Source: Bombus terrestris
Taxonomy: Eukaryota; Arthropoda; Insecta; Hymenoptera; Apidae
NCBI RefSeq assembly: GCF_910591885.1
Contig: NC_063282.1
Span: forward strand, 3,288,001-3,352,000
Direction of reading: 5' to 3'
DNA length: 64,000 bases
Shown: piece after piece, positions 11,726 to 26,353 of the stretch
Numbering within the stretch: position 1 is the stretch's first letter
Layout of the letters: every line of letters begins with the position of its first letter
Made by a program: the position numbers and the translations under genes
The notes under the pieces: model-generated
Told to the model about the DNA's origin: nothing
The model's database searches: none
The model's input: the letters and a program-made list of their open reading frames with translations, nothing else

Positions 11726-14700
11726 ATTATCATTTCAGCTTTTTTTTTGTGCTAGGTGAAGAAGAAATTGCAGATGTTGAGAAAAGGAGATATAAAGACA
11801 TATGAGATCTTGCCTTTCTTCCAGTTTCAATATCATCCAATAATTGCTGTGGCAGAATTAAGTACATAAGAGCAAAAGAAGTTCATTTTCAAAATCTTTA
11901 CAGAATGGCGCTAATTTACATCAAGAAATTTCAAATATTTCCATGCATTGTAGTGACATCTACGATGAGGGTGCAGCCATTTCACTAATGCTTCGTTTAA
12001 TACGAACAAGCAAGAATAGATAGCGTTACATTACCAACTAACTGTGCACGTTTAAAAAAAGCAAAGGACAACAATACGCGATCGAGTGCGGTGAAAAATC
12101 GGTGAAATGGTGGAGTTGTGTCGTGCGTATATTTAGAACCAGGTAAGCACTTTATTCGTTAATCAATGCTCCGCATCATTCATCGTATGCCAATTGATAA
12201 TATATGACGCGTCCTAGGTAGAGAATATTTTTTCACGATCATTTTCGTACACCTTAATCGGTGAGAAACATTTTATAAAATCCACTAGGTGTCTCCGCTG
12301 AATTATGCCATCAATTTGTATACATTTCAGAATAAAAATATTGCGGTTATGTATTAAATTGTTTGACAATTTCATGTCGTGCCTCGTTATCGAAGTACCT
12401 TGTATGTATCCCTCATTTTGATGTTCTTTCGTGCATCATAACCTCTTTACACATCACACATAATATTATGAATCGTCTTTACGAATGGTACATATCATCG
12501 ACAGGTATTCAACGCATTATCACACGTATAGTATTTATAATATTAACTTATAATGTATCTTTTGCAAACAATAGAAAAAAAAAAAACAATCGAAATTGAG
12601 AATGCAATGTATCGTCAGTCATTTGTTTGTTAACTTAGTGACAGATATTAGGTTCTTTGATATTTTCTCATCGATCTTCTAATCATAGAAAAGAGATAAG
12701 ACACGATATAAAAATAAATTCAACAAAGAAATATGTATTATAAAGATTTATTAACACTTCTATTCAAATTATTGCTATTAACTATGATATTTAATACAAT
12801 TTCACGAATATTTCAATTTAAGACCGATAAATGAGGCACTGCTACATTAAAACATACGCCTAATCATGTATTCGTGATACTCGATCATTTTCGCGGGAAG
12901 ATAACACGTGGTTTGGCATTCCCTACTTCCCTTAGATGTCAAGTATTTTATTCGTTTTCTTAAACAATATTTATTATCACTACACTTCTTTTTAAAAAAA
13001 AATGCAGACATTCAAAATAATATCTATGAGATTTCTTCTTATACTGAAGGTATATAGATGTTTTTTGATAACTGGAAGATAGTAAATGTCAAGGGAATCT
13101 AAATTTGACCAAAATAAAATAACGTTGTTGGAAATTGTTTCTTATTCTATTTAAAAGTCAAAATATTCCCTCCTCTGGAATGCCAAAATTCCACGGTGGC
13201 TTAATGCCCCCTATCCCCCACCATGATCCGGCCTCTATTGATTGCTCTACCGCACTACTGCCCTACTTTTATGACTTCACCCCCGCCTCCCCTCTCACTC
13301 TCTCTCCCTCTCTATCTCTCTCCTTGCTACTCTCTTTCTCTTTAGTTCCATGTTCCCTGGTAGCCTACCTCCAATGTCTATCGTGGAGTCATAGACACAC
13401 GGGAATTATGGATTCTGTGCTGTTTGTTATCAGTATGCAGAAAAACCCCTCATTTAACTTTCTTCTTCAAAGTTCGTTACCGTTGATTGATAATACTATT
13501 ACTACTATATATATTATAATTTTAATTCATTGTTAATTCGGTTAAAATTTTTTATGTTAAGATTATACTCGTTATAGCAATTCTGAAAAGAGAAATGTTT
13601 TTAATATATGTTAAAATAATGTCACTATGAGTAACATTGCAATGCACGTATAATAGCATACATCCACTTACAGAGCCGAAGATGGATTATGATGGACGAA
13701 TTGCACGATACAAGACCGTAAATTGGAAAATCAGAAATCGGATGATAAATTAATTAAGGTTGCCCATAAATCGACCGATAATATTATGCATCGATGCTAT
13801 GCGATCCTGTAGATAGTAGTGCATGTGCGTATGGCGATGTTACGCTTACGTGTCACATGTGTATGCACTGTTGCGTGCACAGGATCAAGGCTGCACGTGG
13901 TGCAGGTTTATTTTTGAAAAGCCTGTAACACATAGCACGTCCAGAGAAACAAGGCTTTTTTCCGTCGTCTTGCGTGCAGCCTCGGGATATTTATACGGTT
14001 TTCCGTTTTCCATCATGCCAAACTGTGTAATATCTCATGATAATGCGTTAAACAACCACAGATACAACGTTGTTTTAGGTCGAGTGACTACTAATTAGTC
14101 GATTTATTTGCCTATAAGAGGCCACTCAACACGGAGAAAAAGTGATATCTCCTTGTAGAGTTCTCTTTATTGGATTCGAAATCGATGGGGCGATGCGACA
14201 AGTAATTATCGTTGAGTAGCACCTCGACGAGAATAATTCTTTTTCTTTTCTTGTAACTTATCGACCAACTGATAGTTTCAATTCGTTAAATGTTCTTTCT
14301 GGTATTGAATACCTACGTAATGTATATTGCGAATGAGTCAGATCTCTGCTTTCGTTTTTATTAAATCTAAAATAGCGACCTTTCTTGTCATCCTGGGCAA
14401 TACAAATTTTGTAATGACATAGGTCAACCTGATGCAGTGTGACACTTAGTCACGCATTGATCTCGTTCAAGTAGTGGCGTCCAAAACTGGTCAGGCAGTA
14501 AGGTGTACGTTGATACTACTCTAAATTCCATAGACTTCTACGTGCTTGAAATTTATTTTGTCAAATGTTTTAATTAATATTACGTTCATAGCATTCTTTG
14601 AATCTGTCTAAACTTTCTTTGATTTCCCTAATATTATTAAAGCGTAGTATAAACTACCTCTTGGACGATTAATTACTATGAATAACTTTCATCTAATCAC

Positions 14701-17700
14701 CGGTGATCAGTCACTGGTGGTTACTTTCTTCTAAATTATTCCTAGCAATTATCGATACTGTTGCGAACGTTTCGGTTTCAGTCGCTTCATGGATTATCAC
14801 CATTCTGTTGTGCCTCTGGATTTCTCTTAGACGATATGTTGCTGGAGTATAGTTTTCCATTATGAGATTGAGCTTTAGGAAATTTTCTACGCAATCTTAT
14901 CAGAGAGGATTTCAACTTTGAAAGCAAAAAGATTCCAGCAAAAAAGAAAAACTGTATGTGCAAGCCACAAAAGATATAGTAGGGGTATAAAAAAATATAC
15001 AAGAGTGCAAAGAAAAGAAATTGTCGTAATAAAAGTCACAAGTGCATTGAAAGGAATTTCTGTGAAAGAAACAACGATCGTTTCAAAAATTTGAGAAATT
15101 TCAACAACAAGAGGCGGCTTAAGAATACAAAGAAAAGAAATTTCAATAATAAAAAAGACGTGCACAAGAGAGCATTAGATAGAAAAAATTCCAGTAATAA
15201 AAGAACACTTCGAGAAAAAGAAACACACTGGCAATAGGAACAAGACGATCAAAGAGAAAAGACAATTAGCAATAGGACAGAAACAAAAGAAACCTTGTAT
15301 CGTAATACACAAAGTTTAGGATATTTACAAACAGAAACGACTATAAAAATCCTAGAATATCCTAGAACACTAAGAGGTGTATACCAGAAATTTAATGACA
15401 GCAATCTCAGGTAGGGAGCTGTCGAATTACAAAGTTGTCGTTTGTTACACGATATACAAGAATTATACACGATAATGTATAGTATCGTATACCCGTATAC
15501 CGCGAACGAGCATGAGTCGTCCTACTTCATTGGTCACCTAGTAGTTTACGTTCGCGTGTTATAATCGGTATGGAGGATTAAACTTCGATGAAAATCACTT
15601 ATTGCCAGCTGGCTAACAATAAGTAGTCCCCGCGTTGCATTGCATGGGTGTTTATCCAGCAAGGTCATCGCGAAAACGAACAAACGAGATGACTCACGCG
15701 GGATTCGCCGAATGCTTTCACCATTGGGCCGAATTGTAGCAGGATCGATCGGTGCCTGGAGTTGAGACGAATTACGAGCAGGGACGAAGGGAGGATCGAT
15801 GGAGAGGAGGGCCGATTTTCGGGCAGGCTGCACGCGAATCGCTCCTCCTCAACGAATCTACCGGACGACCACAGTCACGCTACTCACGGCAACCTCGGTC
15901 TCGCACTCCATCTTATTGTGGCATCACACACGTGCCACTGAAGAAGGTTCTATTAACCTTCTTTCGGGGAATTCCCGGCCTACCAAGCATGGAAGTTCGA
16001 TCGAAGGTAGCCGCGCTCGAGGTGAAGGTCAAGTTCACCAGTCGGACTCGGCCTATCTCGATGATTCGTAATATCGACGCAAGCTCTTAAAATCTTTGAT
16101 TATCGATGATCTTTCTCCGTCTTCTCCATCGATGCCTCTCTTTTGTCTCGATTGGTTTTTTCTATATATTCCAGAGTTTGACAGCCAAACTTTATCAATA
16201 TACAAGGTGATTCACACGCAGCTGGAATAAGTCGTATTTCTTTTTTGATTGAAGTTAAAATGTGTAGTACAAACATACGAAATGCAAAAACAAGAATACT
16301 TTGGCCTCCGATGTTGCCTCCAATTTCACGCTATTGGATTATTATACGTGAATAATTTTTAAAAAGGAAAGTCTATCAAAAAGAGTATTAGACTGGTTTG
16401 TTGAGACAAAATCAAAATGAGTTTCATAGAAAAAAATTTCTAAAAATTGGATTAATATTATTTTCTTTTTATTCTATTTATCTATCTATCATTTTCTATT
16501 CATAATATGATATTGAAAAGCATTTTATGTAAACCAAGAGTAGGAGAAATTTTTTCAAATAATATATAATGATAAATCTATTTTTAGAATTATAAATAGC
16601 TCTGCCACAAGAACCATAAATAGAAATAGTCAGTGCTCGCTGATAATGGCTCGATAGTAGCTGACAGGACACATAAGAGACTCGTCGAGTAGATAAAAAG
16701 TAGTTGCAGTAGCCTTCGAGCAAGGTAGCGTGTCAAAGTTCTATAAGAAACGAGATTGCTTCTCTAAAGATCTAACAGCCATTCCCTTAATGAGCTGTTA
16801 GTTTGGTATCCTTCTACACCCACGATGTCCAGGAACTGTATGACGTTTCCACACGATGAACTTTTGTCTTATGTAATATCCATTCACAACTCCTGTCAAT
16901 ACAAAGAGGAGCAATTTTACATAAGTCATAACAGTTGCTATTCCTTTCTTGGAATTGACGCAACAAAGATGCAACTTTAGAAAGAAAGTTGTGCAAAGTC
17001 GTTAATATGCAAGTTTTATGTAAGTTTATGAAATCACGTGAGGTGCGCACGTGTATCCGCAACCGGACGAAGCTCGCAACTATGTCGTTGTTTCGAAGAA
17101 CATCGTTCCCCGGGTATGAATTCTGAGTCATCCTACAAGCGAACAGGGTCACGTTACATCATTAATCTCTCCCTCGGTAAAAGCAGTCATTTTCACTGGT
17201 TGAGATTGCTCGCCGTGGCATGACCGTTTTAACGAGGACACAAACGCTAAATTGATTTTTCAATTAAGAAAGACAGCTGTGATTTCCAATTTTAATCTTT
17301 ATTCTGGACGGTCTACTGTCCTAATTTTTCATCCGACTTTCTGGAATCGTTTGAATGTCCTTTATTCGCTTGTATATCTTAGAAGATATTCAATATGGAT
17401 TGCAAGGCAGTTGAATTAATTTCTTAATCACCGTAGAAAATTCTTATTCTTCGTTTGACAAATTTAGAATTCTTGAATACATAATTTCAATAGTCTATTC
17501 TTTCAGTTGATACTACCAGTACCTAAAATGGATATTACATCGGCTAAGAGCGTTGGTTGACATTTTATAAGATTTTTGTCGTAAAATGCCAGTGCTCTGC
17601 TATGTCAGGGTCGATGAAGAAGAGAAAGAGGGTGAGGACGCAGTAAAAAGTTTTGGAAAATGAACAGAAGGCGAATGGCATTCTATGTTTCGAATGTTTT

Positions 17701-20700
17701 TACGTCATGGTAGCATAATAAATTACAGTTCACTGGATTCGTCATGTTTTATGTTCTATGGTTGCGTGCACGACTTGTTGGAAGATTAAACTTTCGATCG
17801 AGTATTAGTTGATGGAGTTGTACTTCGTGTAAAATCGAAGGAAATTCCTGGAAAATTTGCAAATGGGAAAATCATTAAGATTAATATAAAATGGTTGAAT
17901 CATTGATTCCAATGATCCGGATATATCAATTTTATATATTCTGTCTGTTTCTCTAATGAGAAATATATAATGACGAAAGGAAATTCCATAAACGTTGGAA
18001 AATACGTGGGCAATGACCGGGAATTTGTAGAAGTCTCTTACTCACCCGTGAATATGGTATTCAGCCTTTAGATCGCGAGATACAACGACCGTGTGCCGCA
18101 CGTGTCTGTTGAATTTTTCATAGGACAATTTGTGTTGTCTTTGTGCATATCGTAGGAATAAATGAAACTTGACCGATTCATGTCCATAACGTTTCAACCG
18201 GTCAGTTTCTCAAGTGATTAGATGCTATAGCTGAAGCTTCTTTCACAATTGAAACTGGAAATTTCCTCGAGTCAACTTGAATTAATAAAATTATTTCTTA
18301 GTATTGTTCAGTTGCTAATTAATTTTCCATGTAATTTATTTCGATTATATTATTAGTTCTGTTAATTAAATTGTTTCCTTGGTATCTTAGAATTTCAGAT
18401 GTGAAGCCAGCTTTATCTCAGAGTCGAGTGCACTCGTGATACATCTGCTTTCTTCCACGTGAACCTGCGAACCTTCAGTCGATCTAAGTGCTCTATAACG
18501 CCTGAATAATGCAGCATTGGAACGCACAACCTTCGCGATCTCCTATATAAACGTACCGTAAGAGTATTATTCTCCCTTAGTAGTTGTTCGAGTAACCGGT
18601 TGATGAAACTCATTTTTGTATTGGAACGACCATTTTTTCAACGATTTATTCTTACGGATACACGTACGTTTTACGCTATCTTTTATCTGCTAGAAACCGT
18701 ATCACTAAAAAACGGAAAAGAAACAAATAGTATATCACCGTAGGATGATGGTATAATATAGAGATTGACATAAACTTGAGAGCCGAGGAAAGCGTGAAAA
18801 TTTGTCGACATAAGGCGTGAACCTGGAGTGGTGGAACAAGCGTATCCAATCCTAAAAGAACGATGTACTTAGATCGTATAGCATGAGGACTATCTCGTTC
18901 GTATGGCCAAGGAGTCTCTCTCGATGAAAATCGCTCCGGCGTTAAAACACCCGCGTTATTTTTGGTCCAGAGGCCTACAGAGAGATATAACCTGTCAACC
19001 GCTCGAGTTTCTCTCCCTCTCGCTTCCTCTTTCACGTTCTTTCATTGATGCTGGCGTCAGAGACTGTCCTGACGTAGGTCTGGACCACGGCCAAAATTGA
19101 CTAGTTCTCGTTGGGAACATACGACTTGCTGGCGGCTCTTCGTTAAACACAGTTCACGTTTGCCACACTGTTGTGAAGCTCCGCTGAACGGAATCAACAG
19201 GGTGCTTCGTGCACCTCTTCCGTTTCCTCGTTTCTTACATTCTCCTTCGTCGAATTAGTCTGTGTGTTGACAGAAGAAATCTTGCAGTGAATCTTTTTCA
19301 TTTATAGACTGTATAGTGGATCCTTTTTTCAACTACAAATCATGAATTTAAATTTAAGGTCTCGTCGTCTAAATACAAATTTTCATGAAAATTTACTTTC
19401 GTAAATTGTTTTCTTCGTCAAAGGAGAGCTCAAATTTTTATCGTGACTTCTTCGCTAAAAGTTCTGCGAGTATTTTGATACAAGCCAGTCAAAGGTAAAC
19501 GTTGAAAGAACGTGAAATGCAACCGTCGACAGAGAAGGAACTGGATACGAACAGTATTGATCCGGCATGAGTCGAAACCGCTTCCCTATAGCTGCTTTCA
19601 ATTTCAGTGCATTCTTCCCAGTCGTCCATCCGTAAATTTATGTCCTATGACAACTAGAGGCACGTGTTGCTTTCCTAACTTGTCCTGTCTGCTATTCTTC
19701 GCTATTCTTCGTCAATGAATAAGGAGAGAGGGACCACGTTCATGTATGGTATTTCCAAGCTTTGATTCAGTTAAATCTTTCGAAAGAGCGTCTAGTAGAA
19801 TTTTATAGATACAAATTTCCTATGTCCTTCTTTTTTAGATCACGCTATCGGAGTAAAAAAGGCCTTAAACGGATAATCTCGTTTACTCTGATTCAGACTG
19901 ATTAAACTAAACCCGATAAAATCTAAATTTGGAGGATAGATTAAATTTCGATCAACATCACGAGTTGATCTCCTCTTAGGCATGGATACGCCGAATTGTA
20001 ATTCCTCGAAATTTATACTGCTTGTATTAGCGTAGAAAATGGCTTGCAATAAAATTGAACGTCGTATGGTAATTGCTTATCCGGTGGACATTGGTCAGCT
20101 GCGAGAAGAGGGGAAAAAAGACGTGAAGAGATCGATGGACGTAGGTGCTAAATGCGCGCCGAGATATATATCTGTCGATACATACGTGGCCAGTGCTTGG
20201 GCATGATCGTCGTTGTGAAAATATTTTCATTATAAATAGCGGTCGACTGACACGGAAGCCACTCGTGCTTTCACGAGTCTTTCACGAGTGCCTGGATCCT
20301 CTATCGTCTCTTCCTCGAGACGATGAGCGCCCGCTCGTCTACCGTATTCTTCTCGAGGAGGGTCTATCTTTTCAGTGACCGACCCCCGATGTGATTAGTC
20401 TTCGGTATTTTGCTCCATTAACTTGAGAACACTTGCTTCTCCCCTTTTTTCATTGATGCCGAAAATATACTTAATCCTGCTCGTTTTAGTCATTATAACG
20501 TCGTTATGGAGAAAGACTGGATTGCGTTGTATCTTTATTAGAGAGATCAATCTTTGCTTTGGGTTTCTTCTTCGCGAATCTCTGGAATCTTTCAATTATA
20601 ACGCTAAAAGGAACGAGATTTCAATCGTTACTAGTTTTGCTTTCTTTCGAATGGTTAACAGATATATTTGTAGAGAGGATTAATATTTTTCTTATTGTTC

Positions 20701-23700
20701 GATGTATCGGGCAGCAGCTTCTAGGAACCAATCTATAGATACAGTAAAATAAAAATATGTCGAATGTTTCTCTTTCGAGTATCGAATAAATCTTTCTTCG
20801 AAGGAAGAATTTGTTTTGCAGAGTAAAACTCAGCAAATATGTAATTTGCGTATCTGCCGCGTTCTTTGTCGTTTTCCCGGAGTATCTCGATAATATTCAA
20901 GAAATCTAAAGGACATTGATTTTTACGACGAGTAAACAACATTCTCCACAATTCGCAAGATTTTCTATTTCTATTTACCGACGTCAACATCTTTACCCAA
21001 GGTTGCTCCAAACAGCATCAATAATTCAGTATGCCGCGTTCAAGCAGCCGAGCTTTCAGCAGAACACGCTCTGACTCGATTGTTGAAGAAGCGAGAGGGA
21101 GATAGTTAGAGGAAAATCGTAGCTGTCTTGCTTTTCTTCGACGAGGGAAAAGTGTGAAAACACTTTTACGGGGCAGATGAGCTCGATCTATCTTCGTCGT
21201 TTATTCTCTGCCCTATTTGCTAGAATATAGGTCATGGAGTTCAACAACCCTCCGCACCCGGGTCGACCACTGTACGGGTTGACCTAAATAAAATTTATCC
21301 GGTGAACCGATTCCCCATAATTTCCTCTCGCTCCGTGCTCCACTTTATCCACTTTTTTTGGCGTGTTCTTTACGCGTACCAATATTTCCTTATCGAAAGA
21401 AACGAAGGTATATTTAAGAATATCCGTAATGTGTTTCAATTTATGGAAAATTAAGGACAATTGTCAGCATTCGATCGAAAACCGACGAGCATTTCAGCTA
21501 CATCAACATCGGAATAATCAATTGCTAATACAGATATGCGCAATTATACTTGGAGTAATATGATGGGAAAATAAGTGTACACGATTACATAAAAAAGTCC
21601 ATTATTAATTTTTTCAGAAGCTACGTAGTTTTAGTAAATGTAAAAAAAAAAAAAGAGCGAAAGAAGATGATGTGGTAGTTCCAGTATTAATAAGAAGTTA
21701 TTTCGTCAAAAATGAAACACTAATAGTATTTTATTTAAACAGTTTATTTTCGAAACTAAGTCTGATATTTAGCAGTCTTTCATTTATATCCTGCAATAGA
21801 GACTCGAATTCTATATAGAAAACTCTTATATCATAGTCTTTAACGCCGAGAATCTTCGTAGAACTTCCAACGATTCTAGGAATTCGCGATGTACCGGAAG
21901 TCTATATCGTGCTTCTTGATTTCTGGGTTTTACTGTTCGATTTCACGTTACTTTGTGAAAAGGCAAACGATTTTACTGAAATAAATAGTGGGATGTATTT
22001 TTATTCAGTCGCGTGGGATATTATCTCGAATTGAACCAAACGCGTTCTGAAAAGTAAAAGCAGATTTAAGATAGCATCGAGTATTTTTATATTAATTGAT
22101 AAAACCAAAACATTTTCGTTTGATACGTGACCTAAGACTTATGCATAGTGCTGTATGCATATGTAAGATTGCCAAAATTACATATCACGTACGTCAATGA
22201 TCGTCTTAATGTCGTAATAGATGATCGGACGCGTTGGTTTATGCCGTAGGATATACAACTAATAATAATAATACAGGTTCGAGCGTCGCCAACTGTGACT
22301 CTTCATTGTCTTTTTAGTTGGCAAACAGTGATTCAGTATTGTACGTACGTTGGTCGTTAGTGTATTCAGTGGCAGGAAATCAGCGATACAAATTTATTCC
22401 GTGTTCGCAAGCACCAGCTGCTTTCGCTTTTCCTCGATACAAATCATGTGAGAAACAGCCGTGGACTTCTCTCTATTCGGGAAGAGCAACGATCGATAAT
22501 TTTGCATCTGGTTGCGAGGCATCGTGGCCGGAACTCGAATTGGAGATCAGTTTTATCGTGATCGTTGCCAGTACCACGTTCCATCAATCCTAGCTCGTTT
22601 AGTCTTAATCGCTTTATACACCTTAGTATACCTCTACAGTGTAACGAAACGATAAAGGATTTGAAACGAACAATTTAGAAAATAATTAGATTTTTATCCT
22701 CAAGATTTTCTGCACTTCTGGTATGATATACGAAAGCTACATATAGTGACGTGTATAGATTTCAGAGCATTTGTTATAGCGGTTTCATAATGACAAGTAA
22801 TTATATTTTTAAAGTGGAAATATTTCCGTATGATGTTAAGAGATGTTCTCTTTATTTATAATTCTCCTTGGTTCGTAAATCTTCTCGAAATATTTTCATA
22901 GATGGTGTACGAAATGAATTCTAGTCAAAACTAGTCGAAACAAGCGGAGGATTTTCTTCTTGAGAAATTGATCAAAAACGTTCACGGTTCGCGAGTAAAA
23001 CGCGCATGCCGTGTAATCAAAAGTTTTCAAGATTCTCGTCTCTTTGCCATTAATTTTCATATCTTTTCTGTATCATGAAAAGAAACATATTACGGCCTTC
23101 CTCTGTATTGGTTAAAATTTCGTGTCAAAGAAATTTGTCAGAGTCTCGCGATGATTAAAGAGCAACGGACAAAGTATTCATTAGACGAAGAAAATGGCGA
23201 ATTGCATGACGGAGGAAATTTGTATCCCTTATTTTTACTCTTGAAGATTGAAAAGGTTTTCTATCAGAAACAAGTTAGATGATACTTTAACAGCTTCCAA
23301 GAAATGCAAAATGACACCGGAAGCGTAGCTCGGTGGACACTGGGATGACTGGGATCCGATATTTATAGAAGAAGCGCTCGCTTCAATCGAAGTTCCGGGC
23401 TGACTCGTGATTTACTATCCGATGAAAAATCCTTGTTGCCAACGACGGTGGCAAATTTTGACGAAGTTCCACCATATGAATCATCGGCTGTCGCAGCGGT
23501 GCACGCGTAGGATAGCCGACCTCCGGCATGCTGGAAAATCTGACACGTGTGTATTTACGCGGACCCTGAAGCTTCTCTCGAACTTCCAGGGAATAACTTG
23601 TTTATGCGGAAGTACCGAAGATTCTTCCGAGTTTTGTGCCTTTCTCTCGAACGATGAAGGAGATCGTTCACGAGAATCCTATGCATATTTTTATTTTAAA

Positions 23701-25809
23701 AACCGCTATAAGAAGCTGTTGTAAAAACTGTGCGAAAAGTTAAGAAGAGCGAGACGATATTGGGAAAATGTCTGATAATATTTCTCACGAAAGATTTACC
23801 AACGCTTCATTCGTAATATCTTTTTAAAGAAATTGCGTTATTGAATTCTGTTGAACTGGCATTGTGATTACGAACAGAGTTGCAAGAAATTGCCCCAATG
23901 AATATCTTCGACACATTTCAAGAATATCCTTTTCGTTGCTTCTTCTATGTAGGTTGTATATTTTATAAATTTCCGCATTAACAACGCTATGACAATTTGT
24001 TTTTCTTCTCAAATCGTAGAAATTCTTTTCGTTCCTTTGATTCGTACAGTGGACTCAATGCTAACTCAATTCTAACACGTGTTTTGTGCATTGACAAAAC
24101 ACTAACTTACTTTGTACACGTTTTCTGATAACGTTGCCTCTACGCAACTCTTACATATTGCTGTTTGGTTCTTCCGAAACTTCCAAAATACTTCTTGACG
24201 TTTTATAAAATGGTGCGATGGATTTCTCCTTACCTGCGGTACAAATAGAACGCGTTAATTCAATTCCTGTGTCGCTATTAGTCTCTGAAGAATGACTACT
24301 CATCTGAAAGAATATCGTCAAACCAATAATATAAACGGTTGCGCAAAATTCGCAAGATATAATCTTTTTGGGAGAACAGTAGCCATAACTGATTGCGAGG
24401 TAATTACGATCATTGATCTTGCAAAGTAAAACTGCCGAATCGTCAAACTATTTAACCAAAGTTCCGGTATCCCAAATGGGCAATGATATGGATTATTAAC
24501 GAAGGAGCAGTTTTGTGGCGAAAAAGGACAGAAGCAGGAAAGGGGAGGTTCAAAGAGCAGCGAGATATCCTTATTCGAATGTTTAACACGCGGAGGGTGG
24601 CCGATGCGTCTGTCCAGGGAGAGTAGGTCGTTTCCATGGCAACAAGGGGTGCATCGGACTGGCACGTATTGCTAAACTGAACGTACCCCCCTGGCGGCCT
24701 CTAACCTCCCCCATATATCCCGTCCTCCTGCAGAATATCCTACCGTACTCCGGCTGCCTCCTCGTGGCTGGGTCATCCCTCCCGCAGGAATTAGGTTACT
24801 TCCTGGAATTGGGTTTTACGAGCGGTTCCTCGTGCGCGCGAAAATTTTTCTTCCTTTAACAATGATCGTACACTCTCTCTTATCCAAGGCCATATTTTGG
24901 ACGCTTTAAAGCTTTCTGCTACTTTGCATTCTGGAATGGGAATCGCGTTTTCTGATTAACGTTCTAACGATTACGCAAGAACGATCACACGTGTGTATGT
25001 ACATTACGATCTTCAGATGCTTCAGTGGTTAGAGAGATAGTTGGTCAGATGACGCATCCTATCTAACTGTATTAACCATAGTCTTGTACGAATTATCCGG
25101 AAACCACATTGAACAGTTTCATAAGTTGAAAGATACAAGAAAGTGATGATACTATTTTTTAAACAGAATTCTCCACCGACATGTCGTTATGCAAATTTAG
25201 TGATTATTATTATTAAATCATTTCTCTCAGAGAATCAACCATGTATGTAATGAAAGATGGAGATGATTAGTTTGGCTTTAGAGTTTCGTTCATATTGGAA
25301 CCAACGACTGTATTATAGCCGAAATTCGAATGATCGATTAATTAGCATTCGTGCTGGTCCAATAATTTGCGCATAGAAGCGCGATTAATTCTGTTCCACT
25401 GATAATAGTCGACCTACTTTCGTTTCGCATTTTTTACCTCCGTTAAATATTCAACGAACGACCCCTGCTTGTTCCTTCGATAGTGGCAGGGTTAATTTGT
25501 GCAAACTGATCCTCTTCCTCTTTTGTGGCGTTTCCAAGTATCGTTTTCAGATCGATCAACGCATACATTTTTGAGGATGCAACGGGAAAGAGATCGGTAA
25601 ACCAAACGCACCTTCTGGCCTTTTTAGCCCTCCTCTGTCGTCATCTCACGGAATAAACTGGCATCGACGTCCTTTGGTCTGATTCAGGATGCGTCATCGG
25701 GAGGAATAGCCTAGGCTGTCGCGTGCCGGAAGCCATCAAATAGCCTGAAAGTAGCTCGAGAATATGTTTTAACCTTCGCTCCAACGTAACCCTGTGAAGC
25801 TAAGGAACG
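11726..25809. other. Gene-poor stretch, no coding sequence recognised
   Basis: Reading both strands I found only short overlapping frames with no recognisable domain. Contents noted: a CT-rich patch at 13270-13340; a purine-rich degenerate repeat at 14930-15300; and GC-richer islands at 15550-16080 and 24590-24800 that open long frames on both strands by composition alone. A strong donor CCAG/GTAAGC at 12138-12147 could end a non-coding exon starting near 12060. Either a true intergenic region or a first intron of the encore-type gene. Confidence 0.5.
14930..15300. repeat. Purine-rich degenerate repeat tract
   Basis: The + strand is strongly A/G biased for about 370 bp. Blocks such as GCAAAGAAAAGAAAT (15006-15020) and ACAAAGAAAAGAAAT (15127-15141) recur about 120 bp apart. 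Each is followed after a short gap by an AATAAAA block. The copies are imperfect. Confidence 0.5.
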
Positions 25810-26353
25810 TACATTACCATCCATAAGTATTTGAACAGCTCGTACAATTCGATTAAAACGTTCATATCCTTGTCATATTTTCAATTTTTTTTTTAATAGA
25901 ACAACGTTTTTCTAGCGTTTGATTCTTTGCTTCTTGCATCGAGCCCCAATGGTCTGCTAAATTGGAACTGAGAAGAAAAATATACGTATCCGCATCACTC
26001 AACTTCAATGTCTATTTGCGACGAATAACGAACGCATGAAATTTATATAAACTTTTAGAAACTAGTGGATAGTTGATCTCAGTTGGCCCAAGATCCCAAT
26101 TTAAAATCACTTAACTCAGGTGACTCTGCAGGATCAGTCTTCATTCATCTTCAATTATTGCTTCATTCTTCCTATTAATAAATACCGTTTTTATCAACAT
26201 CTGCTAATTGCAGGTATACTTGTAGGTTGCCTGAGATAACGCACGAGGCCAAAATTAATTAATCAGAGAATTTCATTCGAAATACGTTTTACATATTTGC
26301 AATACATTGAGAGTGTACCAAGGAGTACTGAAATACTTATGGACGGTATTGTA
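25810..26353. mobile_element. Non-coding Tc1/mariner-like MITE, 544 bp (copy A)
   Basis: The left end reads TACATTACCATCCATAAG then TATTTGAACA. The reverse complement of the right end reads TACAATACCGTCCATAAG then TATTTCAGTA. Both begin at a TA and match at about 23 of 28 positions. There is no reading frame of transposase size inside. The same terminus, with identical spacing from TA to the GTATYT core, occurs in the elements at 45089 and 51651. TA ends suggest the Tc1/mariner superfamily. Confidence 0.72.

Noticed and set aside
11751..11805. Acceptor-like TGCTAG followed by a short open frame (EEEIADVEKRRYKDI, stop)
   Set aside because: Only 17 codons, no family match, and no upstream exon in matching phase; likely chance beyond the frazzled poly(A) site.
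15546..16090. Overlapping long open frames on both strands
   Set aside because: Frames are open on several phases at once because the patch is GC-richer and stop-poor. No domain, start context or splice sites supported any of them.
16196..16240. ATACAAGGTGATTCACACG, transposon-end-like string
   Set aside because: No matching terminal repeat was found on either side.
20265..20295. Repeated TTTCACGAGT and ACTCGTG inverted pair
   Set aside because: Very short and single occurrence; expected by chance over 64 kb.
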